Source of the DNA: Sphingobium sp. AS12
GTDB taxonomy: Bacteria; Pseudomonadota; Alphaproteobacteria; Sphingomonadales; Sphingomonadaceae
Assembly: GCF_019097845.1 (NCBI RefSeq)
Contig: NZ_JAHRGM010000035.1
Location: forward strand, 310,001-374,000
Direction: 5' to 3'
DNA length: 64,000 nt
The position numbers were made by a program, and so were the translations under genes. The first letter of the stretch is position 1. Each line of letters begins with the position of its first letter. A model generated the notes under the pieces. It had not been told where the DNA came from. It saw only the letters and a program-made list of their open reading frames with translations, and searched no databases. Shown here piece by piece: positions 41,755 through 50,150 of this stretch.

Positions 41755-42669
41755 CTATCCGTGTTCCCAGCCAAGTCTGGCCGGTAATGGCACGGTTGCG
41801 CCGTCGATCATCAGGGTCAGGCCCGCGCCGGTGCCGACATGGCCGATGCGGATGGCGCGCACCGGGGGCGTGGTGCCGCGCGGCAGGGTGAAGAGCAGTT
41901 CATAATCGTCGCCCGCTTGGGCCGCCGCGATCTGAACGGCGGTGCTGGCCCCGCGCACGCTTTCCAGCGCGGGGGAGAGCGGGATATGATCGATGGTGAT
42001 GGCGACGTCGCTGGCCTGCGCCATGCGCTGCGCGTCGATCAGCAGCCCGTCCGACAGGTCCATCATCGCGGTGGCCAGCGGGGCGATCAGCGCGCCTTCG
42101 GACAGGCGGGGCCGGGGGCGGCGATAGGCGTCGACCAGCGGGCCTGCCGCGGCGGGATCGGCACGGGCGAGAGAGAGGCCAATGCCAGCGTCCCCCACCG
42201 GGCCAGTGATATAGAGCATGTCGCCCGGCTCCGCGCCCGATCGCGTGGGGATGGGGCCGCTTGCCTCGCCGATGGCGGTCAGGCTGTAGCTGCGTGGGGC
42301 ACCGTCGGGCATCTTGACCGTATCGCCGCCCAGCAGCGGCAGGCCGTGCCGGTCGAGCGCCTCGCCCAGCCCGGCGAGAAAGGCGGCGTCCCAGCCTTCA
42401 TCCCCCGACAGCGCATAGTTGAGCAGGCAACCGATGGGGCGCGCGCCCTTGGCCGCCAGGTCCGACAGGTTCACGGCGGCGAGTTTCCAGCCAATGTCGG
42501 CGGGCGGATCGGTGGGGAGATAATGGACCCCCTCCACCATCGTGTCGCTGGTGAGGATCAGGTGGGTATCGCCGATTGGCAGGACCGCGACATCATCCAT
42601 CAACCCCTGCGCGGCAGGGTGGTTGGCCAGCAGGCGCAGCAGGGTGAGGAAGCGGGATTCGGCGGACAT
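41755..42669 (-). CDS. thiL: Thiamine-monophosphate kinase
   Basis: ATP-dependent phosphorylation of thiamine phosphate to thiamine pyrophosphate. 304 aa; SDTMVEGVHYLPTDPPADIG, VNLSDLAAKGARP and GGDTVKMP are the conserved ATP/Mg-binding blocks, with DLSDGLLIDAQRMAQAS later. It follows nusB with a palindromic repeat in between. Divergence is not seen: thiL, nusB, hisD and hisG all read leftwards. Confidence 0.94.
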   Translation of the reverse strand: MSAESRFLTLLRLLANHPAAQGLMDDVAVLPIGDTHLILTSDTMVEGVHYLPTDPPADIGWKLAAVNLSDLAAKGARPIGCLLNYALSGDEGWDAAFLAGLGEALDRHGLPLLGGDTVKMPDGAPRSYSLTAIGEASGPIPTRSGAEPGDMLYITGPVGDAGIGLSLARADPAAAGPLVDAYRRPRPRLSEGALIAPLATAMMDLSDGLLIDAQRMAQASDVAITIDHIPLSPALESVRGASTAVQIAAAQAGDDYELLFTLPRGTTPPVRAIRIGHVGTGAGLTLMIDGATVPLPARLGWEHG

Positions 42670-42675
42670 ATTCTT

Positions 42676-42755
42676 TCCGTTCGGGCTGAGCCTGTCGAAG
42701 CCTTGTCCTTCTTATCGAAGAAGAACAGCCCTTCGACAAGCTCAGGGCGAACGGA
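42676..42755. repeat. Palindromic repeat between thiL and nusB
   Basis: Arms TCCGTTCGGGCTGAGCCTG... and ...CTTCGACAAGCTCAGGGCG face each other over ~80 bases. A related element lies on the other side of nusB (43223), so this gene is bracketed by two copies. Confidence 0.8.
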
Positions 42756-42761
42756 GGGGCG

Positions 42762-43208
42762 TTACCCCCGCGCGTCCTTGGCCACCGCATCCAGCAAGCC
42801 GTTGACGAAGCCGGATTCGCGCTTGTCGTAAAAGGCGTGGGCGACGTCGACATATTCGCTGATGATCGTCGCGGTCGCGATGTCCGCGCGGGCCAGCAGT
42901 TCATAAGTGCCTGCGCGCAATATCTGGCGCATCGGCTTGTCGAGCCGGTCGAGGCTCCAGCCGCTCGACAAGCGGGCGACGATCAGCGCGTCGATCTCGT
43001 CGCGGCGCTTGTCCACGCCGGACACGACATCGTCGAAAAACGGCTCCTCCGCCGGGGCGTAGGTCACGTCCTCGATGGTGGCACCCAGGCGATGGGCATG
43101 AAATTCGTGCAGCAGGACATGGACGGGGGTTCCCTCCATTTCGAGCTGATACAGCGCCTGCACCGCGGCAAGGCGCGCGGCGGAGCGGGATTTGGAGCGT
43201 GCGTTCAT
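42762..43208 (-). CDS. nusB: Transcription antitermination factor NusB
   Basis: 148 aa, helical. RSAARLAAVQALYQLEMEGT opens the fold and matches the family (AR..A.QALY); LSSGWSLDRLDKPMRQILRA and YVDVAHAFYDKRESGFVNGL follow as in known NusB. It binds NusE/S10 and boxA RNA for rRNA antitermination. Bracketed by palindromes on both sides, it is probably a separate transcript unit within the cluster. Confidence 0.94.
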   Translation of the reverse strand: MNARSKSRSAARLAAVQALYQLEMEGTPVHVLLHEFHAHRLGATIEDVTYAPAEEPFFDDVVSGVDKRRDEIDALIVARLSSGWSLDRLDKPMRQILRAGTYELLARADIATATIISEYVDVAHAFYDKRESGFVNGLLDAVAKDARG

Positions 43209-43222
43209 AATGTCTTCCTTAG

Positions 43223-43320
43223 CCGTTCGGGCTGAGCTTGTCGAAGCCCTCTGCTGAGCGAAGCGAAGCGGCTTCGCCTTCGGCTCTGCCCAGCCCTTCG
43301 ACTTCGCTCAGGGCGAACGG
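43223..43320. repeat. Palindromic repeat between nusB and hisD
   Basis: CCGTTCGGGCTGAGCTTGTC faces CGACTTCGCTCAGGGCGAAC over ~98 bases, with an inner hairpin GAAGCGGCTTCGCCTTC. It ends three bases before the hisD stop codon and could end or protect the hisD message. Confidence 0.8.
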
Positions 43321-43323
43321 AAT

Positions 43324-44613
43324 TTATGTTAAACGGAGAGATACTGACGCCGCGTGCGCTGGCAGGCCTTCGGCTTCGGCCAGCGCCACCGCCGCCGGGC
43401 CGATCGCGCGGATCGCGGCATCGTCGAGGCTCAGGAAGCTGGTGCGCTTCATGAAATCGAGCACCGACAGGCCCGACGAGAAGCGCGCACGGCGGCCGGT
43501 GGGCAGGACGTGGTTGGGACCGGCGACATAATCGCCGACCGCTTCGGGGGTCATGCGGCCCAGGAATACCGAACCCGCATGGCGCACCTTGGCGAACAAA
43601 GCGTCGGGAGCATCCACCGCCAGTTCGAGATGTTCGGCGGCCAGCCGGTTGACCAGCGGCATCGCCTCTTCAAAATCGCGCACGATGATGATCGCGCCAT
43701 TGGCGGCCCAGCTGGCGCGGGCGACCTTTTCCGTGGCGAGCTGGCCAAGCCGACCCTCGACCGCGCGTTCGACCGCATCGGCAAAGGCCGCGTCATCGGT
43801 GAACAGGATCGACTGGCTGGTCGGGTCATGTTCGGACTGGCTCAAAAGGTCGGCGGCGATCCAGTCGGGGTCGTTCTTTGCGTCCGCGACCACCACAATT
43901 TCCGACGGACCAGCGACCATGTCGATGCCGACCACGCCATAAAGCTGGCGCTTGGCTTCAGCGACCCAGGCGTTGCCGGGACCGGTGATGACGTCCACCG
44001 GGGCGATCCGGTCCGTGCCATAGGCGAGCGCGGCGACGGCCTGCGCCCCGCCGACGCGCCAGATTTCCCCGATCCCCGCAATGTGTGCGGCGGCCAACAC
44101 CAGCGGGTTGATCTCCCCATTGGGAGTCGGCGTGACCATGGCTATGCGCTGCACGCCCGCGACCTTGGCGGGGATGACGTTCATCAGCAGCGAGCTGGGA
44201 TAGGCGGCGCGACCGCCCGGCACATAGAGGCCCGCTGCGTCCACCGCGCTCCAGCGCGCGCCCAGCCGCACGCCCGCGCTGTCCACGCCGTCGCTGTCCA
44301 CGGGACGCTGCTTTTCATGATAGGCGGTGATCCGCGCGGCGGCGAGTTCAAGCGCGTCGCGCAGCGTGCTGGAAATGCCGTCGAGTGCGGCGCGGGTTTC
44401 CGCTGGCGTGACCGCCCATCCGGTGACGTTCAGGTCATGATGGTCGAAGCGCTGCGTATAGTCGGCCAGCGCCGCGTCGCCGCCAGCGCGCACGGCTTTC
44501 AGGATGGCGGTGACGTCGCGCGAGACATCCTCATCGGCTTCGCGGCGCGCATCGACCAGCGTGGTGAAGGCGGCGGCGAAATCGGGGGCGGTGGTGGTGA
44601 GGCACTGGGTCAT
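43324..44613 (-). CDS. hisD: Histidinol dehydrogenase
   Basis: Two NAD-dependent oxidations from histidinol to histidine. 429 aa, one PA_HisD fold; blocks GLYVPGGRAAYPSSLLMNVI, GNAWVAEAKRQLYG, VAGPSEIVVVADA and DLLSQSEHDPTSQ (Zn ligands Gln/His) and AAEHLELAVD are all present. The final helix (ASVSLRLT) fits. A palindrome of 86 bases separates it from hisG. Confidence 0.97.
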   Translation of the reverse strand: MTQCLTTTAPDFAAAFTTLVDARREADEDVSRDVTAILKAVRAGGDAALADYTQRFDHHDLNVTGWAVTPAETRAALDGISSTLRDALELAAARITAYHEKQRPVDSDGVDSAGVRLGARWSAVDAAGLYVPGGRAAYPSSLLMNVIPAKVAGVQRIAMVTPTPNGEINPLVLAAAHIAGIGEIWRVGGAQAVAALAYGTDRIAPVDVITGPGNAWVAEAKRQLYGVVGIDMVAGPSEIVVVADAKNDPDWIAADLLSQSEHDPTSQSILFTDDAAFADAVERAVEGRLGQLATEKVARASWAANGAIIIVRDFEEAMPLVNRLAAEHLELAVDAPDALFAKVRHAGSVFLGRMTPEAVGDYVAGPNHVLPTGRRARFSSGLSVLDFMKRTSFLSLDDAAIRAIGPAAVALAEAEGLPAHAASVSLRLT

Positions 44614-44624
44614 TATATTATACT

Positions 44625-44710
44625 CGTCATCCCAGCGAAGGCTGGGATCTCATTTTTCTCGACCGAAGCGCGGAAAAGGAAGTGGGATCCCAGCATTCGC
44701 TGGGATGACG
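44625..44710. repeat. Palindromic repeat between hisD and hisG
   Basis: CGTCATCCCAGCGAAGGCTG faces CAGCATTCGCTGGGATGACG over 86 bases. This is the CGTCATCCC-type element also found at 45792, on the other side of hisG. Confidence 0.8.
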
Positions 44711-44718
44711 GAGCGGGT

Positions 44719-45381
44719 TCAAGCCGCATCCCGCACCCCCACCGCCTTGCGGAACGCCTCCACCATCGGCGCGAGTTCGGCCGAGCGCATCTTGAAGGCG
44801 GCGCGGTTGACGATCAGGCGGGCGCTGATCTGCATGATGATGTCGGTTTCGACCAGGCCATTGGCCTTGAGCGTCGCGCCTGACGAAACCAGATCAACGA
44901 TCCGGCGCGACAGGCCAAGCGAGGGGGCCAGCTCCATCGCGCCATTCAGTTTGACGCATTCGGCCTGAAGCCCGCGCGCTTCATAATAGCGGCGCGTCAG
45001 GTGGGGATATTTGGTGGCGACGCGGACATGGCTGATCGCGGCTTCATCCTCGTCGGCCAGGTCCGCGGGCTGCGCGACCGACAGGCGGCAATGACCGATG
45101 TCGAGGTCCACGGGCGCGTAGAGTTCGGAATAGTCGAACTCCTCGACCACGTCGGAGCCGACAATGCCGATCTGGGCCGCGCCATGGGCGACGAAGGTGG
45201 CCACGTCGAACGCGCGCACGCGGATGATCGACACGTCGGGGTGATTGGTGGCGAAGCGCAGCGCGCGGCTTTTCTTGTCATGAAACTCCGCCTCCGGCTC
45301 GATACCGGCTTTGGCAAGCAAAGGCAGCGCCTCATCGAGGATGCGGCCCTTGGGAATGGCGAAGGTGAGGGTGCGAGTCAT
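44719..45381 (-). CDS. hisG: ATP phosphoribosyltransferase, short form
   Basis: First step of histidine synthesis, ATP + PRPP to PR-ATP. 220 aa, the short HisG that lacks the C-terminal regulatory domain and acts with a HisZ subunit; no hisZ is in the window. [40 protein letters not shown] and [14 protein letters not shown] are the family blocks. Feedback inhibition by histidine would go through HisZ. Confidence 0.95.
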   Translation of the reverse strand: MTRTLTFAIPKGRILDEALPLLAKAGIEPEAEFHDKKSRALRFATNHPDVSIIRVRAFDVATFVAHGAAQIGIVGSDVVEEFDYSELYAPVDLDIGHCRLSVAQPADLADEDEAAISHVRVATKYPHLTRRYYEARGLQAECVKLNGAMELAPSLGLSRRIVDLVSSGATLKANGLVETDIIMQISARLIVNRAAFKMRSAELAPMVEAFRKAVGVRDAA

Positions 45382-45477
45382 GACGCGCGGGCCTTAGCCG
45401 GGCGCGGGGGGGAGGGCAAGGATTTGGGGGATCGATAGCGCGGGTTGCAGATGCTACGCTTTGCGGTAACTTGCCTC

Positions 45478-45774
45478 ATGACGGAAATTTATGATCTCGA
45501 TGGCGATTGGTATGTAATCACCAGCGACACCGAACGCAGCGAACTTGAGAATGAATTGTCGCGCGAAATTTGTTCAGATCATATCTTGCATGGCGTAGCT
45601 GCGTCGGCAGTTGCACGGCGCTGGAGACGGGACGATGTTCTTTTCAAGCTGGGAGATGGCAAATTTGCACAACTCCACCTGACTCGTCGGCCTGAGAGCA
45701 ATCCAACATTCCCAACTACGGACATCTACGAGACATTCGCCCATTGGAAGGCGGTTCCCGAAGAGGACCGCTGA
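45478..45774 (+). CDS. Unknown 98-aa protein
   Basis: I start at the ATG at 45478 (MTEIYDLDGDWYVITSDTER), the first with protein-like sequence; an earlier in-frame start adds 11 residues. Mostly soluble with a helix (SELENELSREI) and a strand pair (DDVLFKLGDGKFAQLHLTRR); three conserved-looking aromatic residues near the end (YETFAHW). No ribosome site is clear. It lies alone between hisG and the palindrome before mnmA. Confidence 0.5.
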   Translation: MTEIYDLDGDWYVITSDTERSELENELSREICSDHILHGVAASAVARRWRRDDVLFKLGDGKFAQLHLTRRPESNPTFPTTDIYETFAHWKAVPEEDR

Positions 45775-45791
45775 AAAACGGCATCTTTCAA

Positions 45792-45877
45792 CCGTCATCC
45801 CGGCGAAAGCCGGGATCCCGCTTCTTCTGTGGCTTACGAAGAAAAGCGGGATGCCGGGTCAGGCCCGGCATGACGGG
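45792..45877. repeat. Palindromic repeat before mnmA
   Basis: CCGTCATCCCGGCGAAAGCC faces CAGGCCCGGCATGACGG, with inner GGGATCCCGCTT/AAGCGGGAT, over ~86 bases, 12 bases beyond the mnmA stop codon. Confidence 0.8.
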
Positions 45878-45888
45878 GTGGGTGGAGG

Positions 45889-46995
45889 TTACGCCACTTC
45901 CACCATCGCACTCTGCGTACTGGCGATCCAGCCGCCGCCCAACACATGGTCGCCATTGTACAGCACCGCCGCCTGTCCCGGCGCGACGCCATATTCGGGG
46001 GCGTCGAACAATAATTGCCCGTCCACGAGCCGCGCGGGCACAGGTTTCGCCATCGATCGTACCTTGGCCGTCAGTGGCCCGGCAAAGTCGCGGCCCAGCC
46101 AGTTGATGTCGCTCAACGTCGCGCCCGATACCGCCAGCGCCGCCTTTGGTCCCACGATCACGCGCTTGCCCGCCGCATCCAGCCTTATGACGTAGAGCGG
46201 GTCAGGCTGGCCGCCAATGTCCAGCCCCTTGCGCTGGCCCACGGTGAAATGGATCATCCCCTTGTGCCGACCCAGCGTGCGGCCATCGATATGGACAATG
46301 TCGCCGCCCTCATCCGCGTCGGGGCGCAGTTTGCGGACGATCTTGGCATAATCGCCGTCTGGGACGAAGCAAATGTCCTGACTGTCGGGCTTCAACGCCA
46401 CGGCCAGACCCAGTTCCGCAGCAATTTCGCGGACTTGTGGCTTGGGCAACCCGCCCAGCGGAAAGCGCAGATAATCAAGCTGCGCCTGGGTGGTGGCGAA
46501 CAGGAAATAGCTCTGGTCGCGCGCGGGGTCGGCGGCGCGGTGCAGTTCCGCGCCGTTCGCGCCTTCGACCCGGCGAACATAATGGCCGGTGGCCAGGCAG
46601 TCGGCGCCCAGATCGCGCGCGATCTGGAACAGGTCGGTGAATTTCACCCCCATATTGCATTTGACGCAGGGGATGGGGGTGCGCCCGGCCATATATTCGT
46701 CGGCAAAGTCGGCGATCACCGAATCGCGGAAGCGGCTTTCATAGTCGAACACATAATGGGCGATGCCGATGCGGTCGGCGACCGCGCGCGCATCACGTAT
46801 GTCCTGCCCCGCGCAACAACTGCCGGTGCGGCCGACAGCCGCGCCATGATCGTAAAGCTGGAGCGTGACGCCGATCACTTCCGCGCCGGTTTTGGCGGCA
46901 AGCGCGGCGACGACGGAGGAATCGACCCCGCCGGACATGGCAACGACAATGCGCCGCGCATCGAGCGGCTGGGTTAGCTGAAACTCAGGCTGCAT
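45889..46995 (-). CDS. mnmA: tRNA-specific 2-thiouridylase
   Basis: Thiolates U34 of tRNAs for Lys, Glu and Gln. 368 aa from the ATG at 46995; frames above it do not fit the family. N-terminal ATP-pyrophosphatase domain with the PP-loop [16 protein letters not shown], catalytic cysteines in GSCCAGQD and [12 protein letters not shown], and [10 protein letters not shown] and ATGHYVRR for the tRNA site. C-terminal beta barrel as usual. Confidence 0.96.
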   Translation of the reverse strand: MQPEFQLTQPLDARRIVVAMSGGVDSSVVAALAAKTGAEVIGVTLQLYDHGAAVGRTGSCCAGQDIRDARAVADRIGIAHYVFDYESRFRDSVIADFADEYMAGRTPIPCVKCNMGVKFTDLFQIARDLGADCLATGHYVRRVEGANGAELHRAADPARDQSYFLFATTQAQLDYLRFPLGGLPKPQVREIAAELGLAVALKPDSQDICFVPDGDYAKIVRKLRPDADEGGDIVHIDGRTLGRHKGMIHFTVGQRKGLDIGGQPDPLYVIRLDAAGKRVIVGPKAALAVSGATLSDINWLGRDFAGPLTAKVRSMAKPVPARLVDGQLLFDAPEYGVAPGQAAVLYNGDHVLGGGWIASTQSAMVEVA

Positions 46996-47102
46996 GGCTG
47001 TGCCTATAGGGATGATGGGCGTCGGGTGCCAGTGTTTCAGCTTTGCGACAAAGCGAGCGCCCATTTACCGACCCTTATCCATTGCCGCGTAGAAGCAGCT
47101 TC

Positions 47103-47399
47103 ATGGATTTGAGTTTTCTTCGGACAGGCGGGCTTACCCCCGCCAATGCCAGACCCCTAGGCCGCACGCGCGTGCCGGTCTGGCCGTTCCTGCGCGCTGC
47201 CTGTGCAGCACAGCAGGCGGCCAGCCCGACCGCCCAGGCGGTTGCGGGCGTCCTGCGGGGGCAGGATGGAACGGAGGACTGGATCCAGGAACTGGCGGGA
47301 ATTTTCGCGCCACGTTCCGGCGGCATGATCGAAGCCGTTCGGCTCGCAGGAAGCTTTAATCCGCTGATCGCGAACCGTTTAGCTGTGGGGAAAGGATGA
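47103..47399 (+). CDS. Possible unknown protein, 98 aa
   Basis: Opens at the ATG at 47103 (MDLSFLRTGGLTPANARPLG). The chain is basic and rich in Ala/Arg (VPVWPFLRAACAAQQAASPT), with a C-terminal GGMIEAVRLAGSFNPLIANR that looks protein-like. No ribosome site, motif or homolog is recognised. It lies between mnmA and sciP. Another frame on the minus strand is also open here, so the call is weak. Confidence 0.35.
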   Translation: MDLSFLRTGGLTPANARPLGRTRVPVWPFLRAACAAQQAASPTAQAVAGVLRGQDGTEDWIQELAGIFAPRSGGMIEAVRLAGSFNPLIANRLAVGKG

Positions 47400-47504
47400 T
47401 GAAGGTGGCGTTTACCTTGGCGCTTTAGCCGTTCTTCAGGGCTGATGTGGATAAGGGGTTCGCTGCTGGATTTGACAACGCCAGCGCCGCTTTTGAGGGT
47501 AGTA

Positions 47505-47804
47505 ATGATCGAAAACCAGAAAATACGGCCAGCCCAGGTCGTCGGGCCGCTCGGAGAACCGCTGACGCTGGACAGCCTCCCGCCACCGGACACGACCCGC
47601 TGGGTCGTGCGGCGCAAGGCCGAAGTCGTGTCGGCCGTCAATGGCGGTTTGCTGACTGTGGACGAAGCGTGCGCGCGCTATAATCTGACGCTGGAAGAAT
47701 TTGCCGGCTGGCAGCGGGCGGTCGACCGGTCTGGGATGCACGGCCTGCGCGTGACGCGCATCCAATATTATAAATCCCTCTACGAACGGCAGCAGAAATA
47801 CTGA
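47505..47804 (+). CDS. sciP: SciP-like DUF1153 regulator (CtrA inhibitor)
   Basis: 99 aa; DUF1153 proteins of alphaproteobacteria bind DNA and, in Caulobacter (SciP), stop CtrA from activating cell-cycle promoters. I start at the ATG at 47505. IRPAQVVGPLGEPLTLDSLP is the typical entry, WVVRRKAEVVSAVNGGLLTV and DEACARYNLTLEEFAGWQRA form the helix-turn-helix. A strong terminator follows. Upstream promoter elements could not be fixed by eye. Confidence 0.9.
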   Translation: MIENQKIRPAQVVGPLGEPLTLDSLPPPDTTRWVVRRKAEVVSAVNGGLLTVDEACARYNLTLEEFAGWQRAVDRSGMHGLRVTRIQYYKSLYERQQKY

Positions 47805-47836
47805 TCCGCGCAGGCGGAGATATATTCAGACCAAGC

Positions 47837-47876
47837 AAAAAGGGGTCGCCGGGCAAGGCTCGGCGGCCCCTTTTGC
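47837..47876 (+). terminator. Terminator after sciP
   Basis: AAAAGGGGTCGCCG faces CGGCGGCCCCTTTT across a 9-base loop, with the A and T runs on the outside, so it can work in both directions. Confidence 0.88.
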
Positions 47877-48023
47877 TCACTGATCAGGAAAAACCGCCTG
47901 TAACGACGCGGGACGGGGATGGTTTCCCGCCCGGAATCATTTTTGGCTCATGGAACGCTCCGCCCCGTGCACCGTTAATCCCGCAGCACCCAACCCGCTG
48001 GGGGCGTGGTCAAGGAGAGTATC

Positions 48024-48281
48024 ATGGGCATCATTATGTGGCTTGTCGTTGGTGGCATTATTGGCTGGCTTGCAAGCATGGTCATGCGGACTGACGCGCA
48101 GCAGGGCATCCTGCTCAATATCGTCGTCGGCATCGTCGGTGCGTTCATCGGCGGCATGATTTTCAGCGGCGGTTCGATCAACAATGCGGGCCTGACGCTG
48201 TACAGCTTCCTGGTGTCGCTGGTCGGCGCGATCATCCTGCTGGCGATCGTCAATCTGGTCCGTCGCGGGTCGGTGCGCTAA
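48024..48281 (+). CDS. GlsB/YeaQ/YmgE-family membrane protein
   Basis: 85 aa with AAGGAG 6 bases before the ATG. Three membrane helices, with the family blocks GGIIGWLASMVMRTDAQQGI, LNIVVGIVGAFIGGMIF and LVSLVGAIILLAIVNLVRRG. In other bacteria such transglycosylase-associated proteins are linked to general stress; the mechanism is unknown. It is convergent with a paralogue at 48387 with a terminator between. Confidence 0.92.
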   Translation: MGIIMWLVVGGIIGWLASMVMRTDAQQGILLNIVVGIVGAFIGGMIFSGGSINNAGLTLYSFLVSLVGAIILLAIVNLVRRGSVR

Positions 48282-48310
48282 CCGCACCTGTCACGACTGA
48301 CCGCCCAAAA

Positions 48311-48342
48311 GGCCGCGCTCCTCACCGGGCGCGGTCTTTTTT
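48311..48342. terminator. Terminator between two GlsB-family genes
   Basis: GGCCGCGCTC faces GGGCGCGGTC in a short stem, followed by TTTTTT on the plus strand and preceded by AAAA, so it can stop both convergent genes. Confidence 0.82.
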
Positions 48343-48386
48343 GTTGGATACTGTCCAAAATGCGCCCTTCCGCGCATTTTCAAAAA

Positions 48387-48635
48387 CTATCTCCGCGCGG
48401 CGAACCAGCGGTAGAGGGCCAGCACGGCGACCGATCCCAGGATCGCGGCGATGAAGCCTGCGCTCTGGCCCGGCGCATAGAAGCCGGCGAGTCGGCCGAC
48501 AAAGCCCGCCAACAGCGCCCCGGCGATGCCCAGCAACATGGTGACGATACAGCCGCCAGGGTCGCGTCCCGGCATGATCAGCTTTGCGATTGCCCCGGCC
48601 AGCAGGCCGATAAAGATCCAACCCAGCAAATCCAT
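48387..48635 (-). CDS. GlsB/YeaQ/YmgE-family membrane protein (paralogue)
   Basis: 82 aa from the ATG at 48635 (MDLLGWIFIGLLAGAIAKLI). PGRDPGGCIVTMLLGIAGAL and LAGFYAPGQSAGFIAAILGS are family blocks, three helices in all. An extra 37 codons upstream are open but basic and do not fit. It stands opposite the related gene at 48024, a local duplication in tail-to-tail order. The 265 bases upstream to 48900 hold no gene; TATAAT at 48855-48860 could serve the efflux genes. Confidence 0.9.
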   Translation of the reverse strand: MDLLGWIFIGLLAGAIAKLIMPGRDPGGCIVTMLLGIAGALLAGFVGRLAGFYAPGQSAGFIAAILGSVAVLALYRWFAARR

Positions 48636-48900
48636 GGCGCGCTCCTCTCCCTCGATGTTTCGCACCCGGCACATATAGCGCCATAATCGAGGGCTTTTGG
48701 CAAATGAATCCCGTTCCAGGCCGCCGCCGGTCGCGTTCGCGCCCAACGAACCATCGTGCCATTTCCGCCGGTTTGGCTTATACAGTCGCGCAATATCGCT
48801 TTGCCCTCCCCCTTTGACCCATGATATTGGGGCTTGAGGGCGGTGCTATATTCATATAATACAGTTGGTGGATGGCGAAGCGCCGGAGAGACAGAATCGC

Positions 48901-50070
48901 ATGAATTACGAAACCCAGGTCATGGCCGACTCAGCGGTCGTCATCGACGACGAGGATGCGCGCACGCGCAAGCGGCGGCTGTGGCTGGTCGCGGCGGTGA
49001 TCGTCGTGGCACTGGTCGGCAGTGCGGTGTGGATTTCGATGCGGGGCGGCGGTGCAGCAGCGCCTGCCGTTACAGCGCAGGTGCCGGTCGTCACGGTCAG
49101 CAGTCCGGGCCAGTCGACCGTTGCGCGCACGGTGACCGCCACTGGATCGCTTGGTGCGCGGATCGACATGCCGGTCGGCGTCGTAGGTGAAGGCGGCATG
49201 GTCAGCAGGGTGCTGGTGCAGCCGGGCGACTGGGTCCGCGCCGGACAGGTGCTGGCGGTGATCGAACGGTCGGTGCAGGTGCAGCAGGGCAATTCGCTCG
49301 CCGCGCAGGTCGAGGTTGCTCGCGCCGACGCCAAGCTGGCACAGGCGCAGCTGGATCGCGCCAAGGCGCTGGTCGGGCGCGGTTTCATCAGCGCGGCGGA
49401 CATAGACCAGCGCACGGCGACCCGCGACGCGGCCAATGCGCGCGTCAACGTCGCCGTCGCCCAGCTGGCCGAACAGCGCGCCCGCACCGGGCGGCTGGAC
49501 ATTCGTGCGCCCGCCAACGGACTGGTGCTGACCCGCGCGGTCGAACCTGGACAGATTGTAGGGTCTGGCAGCGGCGTGCTGTTCCGCATGGCCAAGGATG
49601 GCGAGATGGAATTGCTGGCGCAGGTGGCCGAGGGTGATCTGGCGGTGCTGCGTCCGGGCAATAGCGCCATTGTAACGCCGGTGGGTGGCAAGGATCAGTT
49701 TGCCGGACGGGTATGGCAGGTGTCGCCCGTGGTCGATCCGCAGACGCGGCAGGGCATTGCCCGCATTGCGCTGCCCTATCAGGCGGCGATCCGGCCGGGC
49801 GGCTTTGCTGCCGTCACTATCACCAGCGGGTCGGGGAGCGCACCCTTGCTGCCGGAATCGGCGGTGCAGAGCGATCCGAAAGGCAATTATGTCTATATCG
49901 TCAATGGCAAGAATGAGGTCGAACGGCGCGCCGTGACCGTAGGTCAGGTGTCGGAGGCGGGGGTTGCCGTGACCAGCGGCATCACTGGCAATGAAAAGAT
50001 TGTGACGTCGGCAGGCGCATTCCTGACGCCGGGGCAGAAGGTCAAGCCGGAGCGCCTGAAGGCTTCGTAG
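48901..50070 (+). CDS. RND efflux periplasmic adaptor
   Basis: 389 aa from the ATG at 48901, with GGAGAGA upstream. Membrane-fusion protein that links an inner-membrane RND pump to an outer-membrane channel. An N-terminal membrane anchor (RRLWLVAAVIVVALVGSAVW; no lipobox) is followed by the lipoyl domain (VQPGDWVRAGQVLAVIER), the coiled-coil hairpin (LAQAQLDRAKALVGRGFISA) and barrel segments (APANGLVLTRAVEPGQIVGS). The permease gene follows after 80 bases. No TetR-type regulator is next to it. Confidence 0.93.
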   Translation: MNYETQVMADSAVVIDDEDARTRKRRLWLVAAVIVVALVGSAVWISMRGGGAAAPAVTAQVPVVTVSSPGQSTVARTVTATGSLGARIDMPVGVVGEGGMVSRVLVQPGDWVRAGQVLAVIERSVQVQQGNSLAAQVEVARADAKLAQAQLDRAKALVGRGFISAADIDQRTATRDAANARVNVAVAQLAEQRARTGRLDIRAPANGLVLTRAVEPGQIVGSGSGVLFRMAKDGEMELLAQVAEGDLAVLRPGNSAIVTPVGGKDQFAGRVWQVSPVVDPQTRQGIARIALPYQAAIRPGGFAAVTITSGSGSAPLLPESAVQSDPKGNYVYIVNGKNEVERRAVTVGQVSEAGVAVTSGITGNEKIVTSAGAFLTPGQKVKPERLKAS

Positions 50071-50150
50071 ATATAGGTTGCGCCCTGTACAGGGCGGCTG
50101 TGCGACGGGATGAAGGGACGGATTGCGTCCGGCGAAGGAAGCTGTAGCCC

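Noticed and set aside
47075..47641. 188-codon minus-strand frame near sciP
   Set aside because: Overlaps the SciP gene and shows no family pattern or ribosome site; low-complexity Ser/Arg/Pro sequence.
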